The notes below the pieces were generated by a model. It was not told the origin of the DNA. It was given only the letters and a program-made list of their open reading frames with translations, and did not search any database. From Candidatus Melainabacteria bacterium (lineage in GTDB: Bacteria; Cyanobacteriota; Vampirovibrionia; Obscuribacterales; Obscuribacteraceae): DNA of 41,851 nt. Each line of letters starts with the position of its first letter. Position 1 is the stretch's first letter. The stretch lies in NCBI GenBank assembly GCA_020854255.1, contig JADZFV010000173.1, positions 1 through 41,851 on the forward strand. The letters run 5' to 3'. The position numbers were made by a program, and so were the translations under genes. This document shows, piece after piece, positions 32,804 to 41,400 of the stretch.

Positions 32804-32822
32804 GGCGACGCATGGCGTCGCC
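32804..32822 (-). repeat. Dispersed 19-bp palindrome, copy C (perfect)
   Basis: A 19 of 19 match to GGCGACGCCATGCGTCGCC on the minus strand, with 8-bp perfect arms around a 3-base loop. It lies 11 bases past the stop of the TadE-like gene. The minus strand continues with CGTTAAAAAAAGG, an A-run rather than a T-run, so it does not look like a standard terminator for that gene. Confidence 0.8.
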
Positions 32823-32833
32823 TCTGCAATTGA

Positions 32834-33334
32834 CTATGGATTTTTGTTGGGAACCACATAGGTAATCGGTAATGTGTGTTTGCAGTTGAGTGCGACACCA
32901 ATCGGTCCGATTACAGCGCCGGCAAGAAAAGGAGGGTAAATATCGATTGTCGTTTTAATCGATACTTCTCCGTCAATTGCTCCACCGGCATCTGTGGGAA
33001 TGTCGCGCACGCTTTCCACTGCTTCGATTTTTTCGCGAACCTTCATAGGCAGTCTGGTTGAGTAAATCTTCTTCACGACGGTCAAGGCTCTGTCATAAGG
33101 CGATGCGCCGGCGCTGACATTGCGGTTTTCGCCGATCGAAAGATCGCTCGGAGGTCCAGAGGCTGCTGCCCTGGCTGCATCTCTGCATGCCTGGTCGTTG
33201 AGACCGGCGCCGATAGCGATCATGCCGAGGTCCATAACCAGTAATACCGCAGGAACCAGACAGACGAGAACACCGACGACTTCGACAAGTCCCTGTCCAT
33301 TTTTGGTTTTTCGGGCAGGTGAAAAAGTGACCAT
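32834..33334 (-). CDS. TadE-like minor pilin
   Basis: A 166-residue protein with a short basic N-terminus (SPARKTKNGQGLVEVV) and a membrane helix GVLVCLVPAVLLVMDLGMIAIG, the TadE arrangement with Glu just before the helix. The mature part opens with ACRDAARAAASG, typical of pseudopilin-like stalks, and ends with a beta-rich region with TLPITYVVPNKNP. ATG 33334 (or GTG three bases earlier) follows GGAG at about 9 bases and is preferred to TTG 33358. It is the first pilin gene after the secreted unknown protein (77 bases). Confidence 0.65.
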   Translation of the reverse strand: MVTFSPARKTKNGQGLVEVVGVLVCLVPAVLLVMDLGMIAIGAGLNDQACRDAARAAASGPPSDLSIGENRNVSAGASPYDRALTVVKKIYSTRLPMKVREKIEAVESVRDIPTDAGGAIDGEVSIKTTIDIYPPFLAGAVIGPIGVALNCKHTLPITYVVPNKNP

Positions 33335-33411
33335 CACGTTGCTCTCCATCTCGTACAAGGGGTTAACGGCAGCCGGGCAACAATTAGGGGGAATCCTGAA
33401 TTATTCCGGTC

Positions 33412-34029
33412 TCATCTAATCAGAGTTACGTGTTTGCCTTCAGGTACTGAAAACAGGGATATGGTCATATCGGACTTGAACTGCTGTGAGTTATCCAGAC
33501 CCTCACCATCTTGTTTGGAATCATGGAAGCCAAGCGCTTGCAACTTATCTGAGACAGTGTCGAATGAATCTACCGGCACTTTCACTGCTGCCAGAGGGTT
33601 TTTGTTCAAATAAGCATCCAGCGCCAATCGAAAAATGGCATTGCCGGCGTCTTTCTTTTCTGCTTGAGTGGCGTTGTTGCCTTTGTGTTTGATCTCTATG
33701 GCAACACCGTCACCTTGATCGATGTCCATCTTGTGCAGCTTTTCCATTCCGAAAGGTCTGCCGTCGTGGTAATACATCAGTTCGTATTTTGTTTTCTTGG
33801 TTTTATCCTTGGTCGAGTACCAGGTCACTTCCAGCCTTTCGACAGGATTCAAAGTAGAACCTTTGTATTCGAATTGGCGCTTGAGCTGATCTGTTTCCAA
33901 CTGAATTACCCAGTCGTACGGTAACGCGACTCCATTCTCGGCAGTAGCATGCTGGGGCGCAAAAGCAAGCAGCAAAAATGCAATCGCCGGCAACGCGCTG
34001 ATCCTCAAAATCTTGTCCTTGCCATTCAT
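33412..34029 (-). CDS. Secreted protein of unknown function
   Basis: A 205-residue protein I do not recognise. A signal peptide is clear (MNGKDKILRISALPAIAFLLLAFAP, cleavage after HATA). The mature part is polar, with YDWVIQLETDQLKRQFEYKG, a Lys/Thr-rich strand pair KDKTKKTKYELMYYH, and a helix near 120-145. There is no cysteine in the mature region and no second membrane segment. A good ribosome-binding site (AAAGGAG) lies 10 bases upstream. It leads a minus-strand run of three Tad-type pilins, so a periplasmic or surface role connected with them is possible but inferred from position alone. Confidence 0.55.
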   Translation of the reverse strand: MNGKDKILRISALPAIAFLLLAFAPQHATAENGVALPYDWVIQLETDQLKRQFEYKGSTLNPVERLEVTWYSTKDKTKKTKYELMYYHDGRPFGMEKLHKMDIDQGDGVAIEIKHKGNNATQAEKKDAGNAIFRLALDAYLNKNPLAAVKVPVDSFDTVSDKLQALGFHDSKQDGEGLDNSQQFKSDMTISLFSVPEGKHVTLIR

Positions 34030-34224
34030 TGGCTGAATACTCCTTTAGATCCCCTCCGGCTCCATCTCTGTCCGGTGATTCTTCTACACATAGATAGCGG
34101 CTTTTAGGAGTATTTCCGCAATTTTCGTGCAGCATAGCAGGCACTTATTTACTGGGGCGACTTTTAGTGAACTGCAGGGGAGATGCCATGGATCTCCCTG
34201 TTTTAGCCACCTCATTGGAAGACG

Positions 34225-34243
34225 GACGACGCCATGCGTCGCC
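34225..34243 (+). repeat. Dispersed 19-bp palindrome, copy D
   Basis: Matches GGCGACGCCATGCGTCGCC at 18 of 19 positions on the plus strand. It is in the 298-base gap between the subtilisin gene and the secreted unknown gene, just beyond the protease terminator. Confidence 0.7.
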
Positions 34244-34257
34244 ACACAAACAAATTT

Positions 34258-34285
34258 AAGACCAGACTCGTTGGAGCCTGGTCTT
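34258..34285 (-). terminator. Factor-independent terminator of the S8 protease gene
   Basis: AAGACCAG (34258-34265) pairs with CTGGTCTT (34278-34285), continued by three more pairs after one A-C mismatch, with a GTTG loop. In the protease's direction the stem is followed by AAATTTGTTTG, a T-rich tail. It starts 43 bases after the protease stop. Confidence 0.65.
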
Positions 34286-34327
34286 TGTGCCTCGAGGAAA
34301 TCTCCAGGTTTTGCCTTTCTCAGATGA

Positions 34328-35704
34328 CTACGGCGTCATTTGCAAGGCCTTTTGCGCATCGGGCATTCCCCAGCCGTAGTAGGCATTCCAGCCAGGTGAG
34401 GAGTTGGTGCAGCTTGCCTTGAGGATTTGCTCAACCACGAAGTTGGGCAGTCCTGGATTTTTGCTGAGGATGAGGGCTGCGACACCGGCTACGATTGGGC
34501 TTGAGAACGAGGTTCCTTTCACGATTGACTCTTTGCCGTCGATGCCCATGCAATGGATTTCTTCGCCCGGGGCCGTGAAATCGATGATTGGACCATAATT
34601 CGAGAAATCGGTAAGAGCGCCGGTTTTATTGATAGCCGAGATCATGTTGATGTATGGAAGATTCGGTGTTCCGTCAAATACTGAATCGTTACCGGCGGAC
34701 AAGAAGAGAAGGCCCTGGCGAACATAATAGAATTCCGAGAACATCTTATGGAGCGGTGCGTGCAGGCTGGCGTTATGGAAACCTACGTAAGGAGCACCAT
34801 AACTGAGGTTGACGATTCTGGCGCCGGAGGTAAACACTTTGGACATCGCGCATGCTACTGAAAAGTCGGTAGCCATTGCACTGCCGCCCGGTGCAGCATC
34901 AGCAACTCTAATAGGATAGATTGTCGACGAAGGTGCGATACCTGCCGAGGTGTTTACGTTGTTCATCTTGGCGCAGATACATGAGGCAACCCAGGTACCG
35001 TGTCCGTGCTGGTCGTGCTTGGCGCCTGACGATGCTTCCGCCGCTACTGCACCGGCGAGATCGGTCACACCAGGCAAGGTGCCGGTGGCCAGCAAGAGCG
35101 CGCCAAGGATTTGGGCAGCGGCTGTATTGGCATCAAAACCTTTTTCGATCTTGCCACTGAGATCTGGTCCATTCGATTCACAACCAGTATCCAGAACTGC
35201 GACTTTGGCTCCGCCTGTACCGTGATCCCAGGCCTTGGGGCAATTCATAGCGCTCAGGTGCCACGATTCGCCGAAATCTTCATCGTTGGGCGCAAACTGT
35301 GCTTTGAAGCGATAATTGCGCCCAACGGCGCTAAAGTGTTTTTTGTCCTTCGCAAGTTTTGCTTCGGTCTCTTCAAGTTTGCCCTTTTCGGTCTTGATAA
35401 GGATCATTTGCATGTTGCCTGCTTTTACGGTTTGGGTAGCAGAAGCATGAACAGATTCCAAAGTTTCTTTGATCTCGTCCTTGTCAGCTTTTGCATCGGC
35501 TACTACGAGCAAGACGTCCGGCTGGTAGTCATAAACAGGTGCGATTCGACGAGTGTAAGGTCTATTCAGCGGATTTTTCAATTTCATGTCAGCACTGAAT
35601 GCCGGAATTTGAGCGACCGATGAAATGCCAATCGCGAGAGTCATCGCCATCGCAAAGAATTTCTTTCTTTCTTTTGAAACCTTAATGACCAGTCCGGAAA
35701 TCAT
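34328..35704 (-). CDS. Secreted subtilisin-like serine protease (S8)
   Basis: A 458-residue exported protease. From ATG 35704 (AAAGGAG at 8 bases) there is a long signal peptide with SKERKKFFAMAMTLAIGISS and cleavage near AFSA. A propeptide-like region spans about 40-150. The catalytic domain holds D172 in VAVLDTGC, H235 in HGHGTWVA, oxyanion N339 in LSAGND and S399 in GTSFSSPIVAG, so the triad is complete. About 45 residues rich in Ala, Gly and Leu (near 195-230) separate the Asp and His motifs and are unusual, perhaps a loop. The open frame to 35773 is rejected because it would precede the signal peptide. It stands alone, with its own terminator. Confidence 0.9.
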   Translation of the reverse strand: MISGLVIKVSKERKKFFAMAMTLAIGISSVAQIPAFSADMKLKNPLNRPYTRRIAPVYDYQPDVLLVVADAKADKDEIKETLESVHASATQTVKAGNMQMILIKTEKGKLEETEAKLAKDKKHFSAVGRNYRFKAQFAPNDEDFGESWHLSAMNCPKAWDHGTGGAKVAVLDTGCESNGPDLSGKIEKGFDANTAAAQILGALLLATGTLPGVTDLAGAVAAEASSGAKHDQHGHGTWVASCICAKMNNVNTSAGIAPSSTIYPIRVADAAPGGSAMATDFSVACAMSKVFTSGARIVNLSYGAPYVGFHNASLHAPLHKMFSEFYYVRQGLLFLSAGNDSVFDGTPNLPYINMISAINKTGALTDFSNYGPIIDFTAPGEEIHCMGIDGKESIVKGTSFSSPIVAGVAALILSKNPGLPNFVVEQILKASCTNSSPGWNAYYGWGMPDAQKALQMTP

Positions 35705-35764
35705 TTGTCGTACTCCTTTGTGCAACTTAATTGAGATACCATTGAATAACTTACCAAGAGCTTT

Positions 35765-35794
35765 TGAGCGCACTTACCCTGTCCTTTGCGCTCA
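35765..35794. promoter_or_regulatory. Inverted repeat upstream of the S8 protease gene
   Basis: TGAGCGC (35765-35771) and GCGCTCA (35788-35794) are perfect 7-base arms separated by 16 bases, 61-90 bases upstream of the protease start. The spacing of the half sites is about two helical turns, as for a dimeric regulator. No promoter was identified with confidence. Confidence 0.35.
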
Positions 35795-35859
35795 CATTGG
35801 TCTCAACAGCAAACAAGATCGAATTAGGCGGAGCACTCAAAAACATCCCGAAAACAAGG

Positions 35860-35883
35860 AGGAGCACCAGTTGTGGTGCTCCT
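35860..35883 (-). terminator. Hairpin terminator downstream of the aldehyde dehydrogenase
   Basis: AGGAGCACCA (35860-35869) and TGGTGCTCCT (35874-35883) form a perfect 10-bp stem with a GTTG loop. On the minus strand it is followed by CCTTGTTTTC. It is 80 bases past the dehydrogenase stop. On the plus strand TTTTTT follows at about 10 bases, but no plus-strand gene precedes it. Confidence 0.6.
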
Positions 35884-35931
35884 GCCAATTACATTTTTTG
35901 ATGCGATATTTCTAATCGGCTTAGATATAGC

Positions 35932-35956
35932 AAGGGCGACGCCGGGCGTCACCCTT
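35932..35956 (-). repeat. Variant of the dispersed palindrome, copy F
   Basis: The central 19 bases (35935-35953) match the consensus at 16 positions in either orientation; the CAT loop is replaced by CGG. The arms extend to AAGGG/CCCTT, giving 11 pairs with one mismatch. It lies 7 bases past the aldehyde dehydrogenase stop. Confidence 0.55.
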
Positions 35957-35963
35957 AAAGCGT

Positions 35964-37469
35964 CTATTTCTTCTCGAACCAACCTACAGGTTGCGGATCC
36001 AGATTGATATTGATCTGTTTGACTTCAGTGTAGGTTTCCAGTCCGAACGTTCCCAGTTCGCGGCCCCATCCACTTTGTTTATAACCGCCCCATGGGCATT
36101 CGTTATATGTGTTGTGGTAGGCGTTCACCCAGGTGATACCGGCCTTCAGCGCTTTTACAACGCGGTGTGCTCTGGTTACATCATTGCTGAAGACTGCGCC
36201 TGCCAGACCGAAGTCTGAATCATTTGCATACTTGATTGCTTCTTCTTCAGTTTTGAACTTTTGCACGACAACGACCGGTCCGAAAATTTCTTCTTGAACA
36301 ATACGCATGTCCTGTTTGACATTGGTGAATACGGTTGGATTGACATAATAGCCTTTGCCGTACTTGTCGCCTTTTGGCTGGTCGCCGCCGGTTTCAAGCT
36401 TGGCGCCTTCTTTGCGCCCGATTTCGACGTATTCAAGGACGCGCTTCAATTGCACTTCGTTGACCAGGGGTCCCATTTCTGTTTCGGGGTCCATTCCAGG
36501 GCCTACCTTTATATGTTTGGCGCGCTCGACAAACTTCTTGACGAATTTGTCGTACATCGGCTCTTCAATCAACAGGCGCGAACCAGCTGAGCAAACCTGA
36601 CCGGCATTGCAGTAAATCGCGAAAAGCGCGTAATCGACAGCAGTATCGACGTCGAAATCGGAGAATACAACCATCGGCGATTTACCGCCCAATTCCAATG
36701 TCACCTTTTTGAGATTGCCGAGCGCGGCGCCTGCAACGGCTTTACCGGTTTTAACGCTGCCTGTGAAAGCAACTTTGTCGACCAACTTGCTTTCGGCAAG
36801 CGTGTTTCCGACTGTCTGTCCATCGCCCAAAACAATATTGACGACGCCTTCCGGCAATTCCAGTTCTTGCAAGATTTCAGCCAATCTTACGGCTGTAAGC
36901 GGTGTGTATTCGCTCGGCTTCAAGATGCAGCAATTGCCTGCAGCAAGAGCCGGAGCCAATTTCCAGGCACCCATCAATAACGGGTAATTCCACGGAATGA
37001 TTTGAGCGCAAACACCGATCGGCTCACGAACTACTGTCGTTACCGACGGGGCCGGGACATCAATTGCTTGCCCGGTCGGTTTGGTGACCAGACCCGCATA
37101 ATAGCGGAAGCAATTGGCTGCATCGCCCATGTCGTATTTGGCTTCGCGCAGAGGCTTGCCGCCGTTCAATGTTTCGAGTTCAGCCAATTCTTCGGCGTGC
37201 TCATCAATCTTATCCGCCAGCTTAAAGAGAAACTGTGCACGCTCCATCGCCGTCATTCTCGGCCACGGGCCTTCATCAAAAGCCTTGCGCGCTGCCTTAA
37301 TCGCCGCTTCGCTTTGCTTCTTGTCGGCTTCAGCCACTTTGCACAGAGGCTTTGCATCGGCCGGATTGATCAAAGTGCGCTCAGTGGCGCCATCTTGAAA
37401 CTTACCGCCAATCCACAATTGCCACTTGCGATCTACTTTCACTTTGGGTGCCACTAGGGTTTGAGTCAT
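35964..37469 (-). CDS. NAD(P)-dependent aldehyde dehydrogenase (betaine-aldehyde type)
   Basis: A 501-residue class 1/2-like aldehyde dehydrogenase. All catalytic residues are present: N161 in PWNYPLLM, K184 in KPSEYTP, E259 in LELGGKSP and nucleophile C293 in NAGQVCSAGSR. The C-terminus PWGGYKQSGWGRELG and ETYTEVKQI fits the betaine, phenylacetaldehyde and aliphatic aldehyde branch. The specific substrate is not fixed by sequence; betaine aldehyde is a reasonable guess, without a choline oxidase gene nearby to support it. It stands alone, divergent from tmk, and is followed by repeat variant F and a hairpin terminator. A TGTTATGAT extended -10-like element at 37631-37639 might serve it. Confidence 0.93.
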   Translation of the reverse strand: MTQTLVAPKVKVDRKWQLWIGGKFQDGATERTLINPADAKPLCKVAEADKKQSEAAIKAARKAFDEGPWPRMTAMERAQFLFKLADKIDEHAEELAELETLNGGKPLREAKYDMGDAANCFRYYAGLVTKPTGQAIDVPAPSVTTVVREPIGVCAQIIPWNYPLLMGAWKLAPALAAGNCCILKPSEYTPLTAVRLAEILQELELPEGVVNIVLGDGQTVGNTLAESKLVDKVAFTGSVKTGKAVAGAALGNLKKVTLELGGKSPMVVFSDFDVDTAVDYALFAIYCNAGQVCSAGSRLLIEEPMYDKFVKKFVERAKHIKVGPGMDPETEMGPLVNEVQLKRVLEYVEIGRKEGAKLETGGDQPKGDKYGKGYYVNPTVFTNVKQDMRIVQEEIFGPVVVVQKFKTEEEAIKYANDSDFGLAGAVFSNDVTRAHRVVKALKAGITWVNAYHNTYNECPWGGYKQSGWGRELGTFGLETYTEVKQININLDPQPVGWFEKK

Positions 37470-37742
37470 CGCCCGCTGAACCTCTTTTGTTTAGTTTGTT
37501 CTTTGTTCCAGGTTTTCTTGCCGAAATTCGCACGCTACATTCGAATCATGGCCCTGCATGCTTGAAACCTCCTGCGACCACTGCAAAGGAGTGACAAGGA
37601 AAGAATTACGCGGATTCCGAAAGTTGGAAGATCATAACATTCTTGCCGGTTTATTTCGACTGCAATGGCGGCTAGTCGCCGCCCTTTGAGGCTGTTTTGA
37701 CTCTGAGATAAACGCTCACTCCTGTAATGGCAGGCGCGCTTA

Positions 37743-38438
37743 ATGTATTCTTTTTGCTCCTCACCATTTTTGCGCTATCTCATGGCAACCAGTTACCCCG
37801 GCAGTTTTATCACCCTTGAAGGTCCTGAGGGCGCAGGCAAGACGACTCAGCTGAAGCTACTCTCTCGGCAACTTGACCAGATCGGCTGCAAGCACATTGT
37901 CACAAGAGACCCGGGCGGGACGTCTTTGGGCAAGCAAATCCGCCGTATATTGCTCAACCCGGAAAACCCTGTCATGCCAATGACCGAGCTTCTGCTCTAT
38001 CAGGCCGACCGGGCCCAGCATGTCGAAGAGCTTATTCTCCCGGCATTGAAAAGCGGCACTTTAGTGCTATGCGACCGTTATGTAGATTCGACCCGGGCTT
38101 ATCAGGGCTATGCCCGTGGCATTGACCTTGACCTGATCAACACGCTTTCAAACATGGCAACAGGCGGGCTTACTCCGGAATTGACGATTCTTTTCGACAT
38201 CGACAGCGCAGATGGTCTCGGGCGTTTGCATCCGGGCGGGCATGACCGCCTGGAGCGCGAAGCCATCGAGTTCCACCACAAAGTGCGCGATGGTTACCAC
38301 GAACTTGCAGCACAAGAGCCGGAGAGATGGGTAATCATTGACGCCAAAAAGCCGCTCACAGTCGTGCAAGAAGACTTGCGCAGGATTCTGGTGGAGCGCG
38401 TCGGTGAAAAACACAAGCTCGCCGCACTAATAGAATAA
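37743..38438 (+). CDS. tmk: Thymidylate kinase
   Basis: A 231-residue (or 218 from ATG 37782) kinase converting dTMP to dTDP. The P-loop GPEGAGKTT is at residues 27-35, the DRYVDSTRAYQGYARG motif follows near 112, and the LID-type segment GHDRLERE near 167. Family length is about 205-215, so the internal ATG, which begins MATSYPGSFITLEGPEG, is the likelier start, although neither has a strong ribosome-binding site. The gene opens a plus-strand pair with the large lipoprotein gene, which begins 16 bases after its stop. A 6-bp GC hairpin (37667-37683) lies upstream. Confidence 0.93.
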   Translation: MYSFCSSPFLRYLMATSYPGSFITLEGPEGAGKTTQLKLLSRQLDQIGCKHIVTRDPGGTSLGKQIRRILLNPENPVMPMTELLLYQADRAQHVEELILPALKSGTLVLCDRYVDSTRAYQGYARGIDLDLINTLSNMATGGLTPELTILFDIDSADGLGRLHPGGHDRLEREAIEFHHKVRDGYHELAAQEPERWVIIDAKKPLTVVQEDLRRILVERVGEKHKLAALIE

Positions 38439-38454
38439 ATTAGGGCGGTGAAAA

Positions 38455-41400
38455 GTGATCTTCGCTCACGTACCGCAGGGAAAAACCTCTTGTCTCTGCG
38501 ACGCCATGCGTCGCCTGTCGACTGAAGCCTCAGGCGAACGGACTGCTTCGGTATTTGGAAGCCCCGGTAATTTGGCAACGCGATTGATCGCTGCCACAGT
38601 TGCCGCAATGTTTTTGCTCACGTCTTGCAGTGCCAACAAACAAGTTCGCTTCAGTTCTCTTTTTAAAGAAGATGACGAACTGACCGCAGACATCGCCTTC
38701 AAGATTATTGAGAAGTCCTATCGAGTCAAACCGGACAGAAGATACTTGCTGGCTTTGTCCGACATTTCATTTATAGTCACCGGCAAGCCCCTGCAAAAAG
38801 TCGAAGCGGTTTTTGCTGATGGAAAGTGGCGCATCCAGTCGGATAAAAAGAATGTGACGGAGATCAACAACTTTGCGACCTTTCAAGACATGCACAATTC
38901 GCTCAGTAAGTATGCGCACTCGCTCGAAGGCAATCAGGGTCAAAACCGTTTTTCATCCAACGGGAAAACAGTCTTGAACATGGCGAAGATTTACGGTCAT
39001 TTCGAAACGCAGACACAATTAATTTACGGAGAACACAACAAAACATCAAAGCAACAGGACAAGCAAGATACATCGCCTGTTCCGGATGCACCACAGCCAC
39101 CTGACTTACCTCAACACGCTAATACACCCGAAAAAACCAAACCAGGCGCTGCACCAACTAAATCGCAGCCGACTCACGCATCTGAGGCATCTCTTTCAAC
39201 TCAGCCACCTGACACATCTGATTCGCCGGGCATTACAGAGCAAGTTGAAGACACTCAGCCTATGGCACCTGACCCGATCGATAATTTGCTTTTGGATTTC
39301 AGTCCACGATCTTTGTTTAAAGCGATCGAAATGCTGAATGCCCGGTGGAAACAGTCCGGCGGATCTCAGCAATCCATAGATCAGGCAGCCACCGCACTGA
39401 CTGGGCTGTCGTTTCAAGTCGCCGACCTAGCAGGTACCGCTGATAATCTGTTATCGAAAGCGCTCGCATTTACAGTTCTGTCGAAAAGATATGAAACAGT
39501 AAATGCAAGAAGAAATTTTGTTCGTATTGCAGAGGCGATGGGATATCACCAAGAAGCAGTGGCGCTGGCGAGAGACATTGATGAAGAAGATCCGCTGCGC
39601 ATGTACATGTTGTGGCAATCAGGAACTGTTCTGGCAGCAATTAAACAGGGTCTGGATTCTCCCGAGGCGAGATTTCTGTATGTAAAAAAACTTGCACAGG
39701 CTGAAATGCTCAATCAAGATGATAAATATCGCCCTGGAGAGGCTTTGCTTTTGCCGGTGTCCGGCTTCATGCAGGAAGCGTTTGCAACAGAGCCGTGGAA
39801 TGTTGACTATACCTCTTTGCCGATGGCCTTGTTCGACGAGCTGGAAGATCCAAAACCGAAGGGTTTGAAAACGGATTCAAACAAAAGAAAAGAACCTTTT
39901 TTTACTCGTCTAAACGAATGTTTTGAGAAGTTTCCCAAGTGGTCTGAAGGATCTTTGATTCCGCAAGATTTGAAGATCGCTTTTTATCAGGCATTTGCAT
40001 ACACTTATGTGCTCCATAATCTGCAGCCTGAAAATGGATCTCGCACCGAGATAAAAGCCGAAAAAATCTTTGACGATAATTTTGGAACTCCCCAGAAGTC
40101 CGAATCAGGTAATTCAATCTGTACGTTAGCTCACGATATTCTCAATTCGCGCACCGGACACTATCAAGTCGCCAAGCTTCTTGGTGATGCAGTTTCTGCC
40201 GGAGATCTCGGAGACTATCCGCGCTTTCTAGCTTACTCGGAAGCATCACGCTGGTTTCAAAATGGAGACCCAAAACTGATCTCGGCAGCCAAAACGATGT
40301 TCGACAACATCGACAGCCGTCCAGAAAGTCGTTATCGAGCAGGCAAGATCGCCCACAATGAAATTCTGCATCCGGTTTTGGCATTACAACTGGACAATCT
40401 CGGTTTTGACGCTGACCCGGACAATGTACTTGCTGTTGATGCAGCGCAGCAGGACGTAAATTTTGAGCGCCTGAGAAAGATCGCAGATACGAGGACAAGA
40501 ACTCCATCGCACCGAGCAAGAGCTATGGCGGCACTCTGCGTGCTTGCGGGCAGCACCGATCGAGGCGCGAAAAACCTTTACGTCAGCCGTCTCGGCGACT
40601 TAGTGGCACAGACACCAGGAAATTTTGAGGTGCTGCGGCAATATGTGCAAACCGCGATTCTTGCGGGCAAAGTACCCCTGGCAATCGCAAACACGAAGAA
40701 ATGGATAGCTGCTCTAAAGGATGCTCAGCCTGTCGCTAAAGCTGCCAATCAGTTGCTTGCCACACTCTATTACAGTAATGGAAACACTCAAGAGTGCCTG
40801 GACCTCATCGATCGTCAGATTAACAATGATGTGCAGCGCAATATCGCAGAAATGTACGTGAATGTCTTGATTCAAAAAGGCAACATCGCCAAGGCAGAAG
40901 CATTCGCCGATACATTTTACGAAAGCAATCGCATAGCGCCATCTGCACTGGCACTGAAATTGCAAATGCTCTGGAAGAGAAAGGCATTTGAAGAGGCAGC
41001 GCTGCTTCTGAAAAAACACCCCTGGTGCATCAAAGTGGAAGACTGGCGTCGCGAAATCTACCCTGCTTTCAAACACACGCTTGCCGGTTTTCCGAACGAC
41101 AGCGCCACGGCTGTGCGAGCGCTGGCAAAAGAGGGCTTTGCTGATTCGACTGACATCGGCGAGCTGGCTCGCTCATTCTCATTTTATGGAAGAGACAATA
41201 CCGGATTTGAAGTCTTGAGCGCTGTGCTATCAAGTTCATTCAGCGGTCATGAATTGAATTACCTAAATCTATCCACACTCGCTTATTCGTTTTTGCAGAA
41301 ATCTGAAAATGAGAGAATCGCTCTTAAATGGATTCAGGAAAAAGTGCCACCACAGTTTTTCACACCACTAGCAATGTTCGCATTTCAAAATGGTGCCTAT

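Larger units (their letters stand above)
32433..32833. other. 401-base gap inside the minor-pilin island
   Basis: Between two TadE-like genes. It contains repeat copy C beside the upstream gene's stop, a run of imperfect 18-21 base repeats (32723-32775), and one short plus-strand ORF (32514-32681). Read on the minus strand there is a near-perfect Shine-Dalgarno string (AAGGAGGT) near 32795 that is not followed by a start codon. No pilin-like minus-strand ORF was found. Confidence 0.5.
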
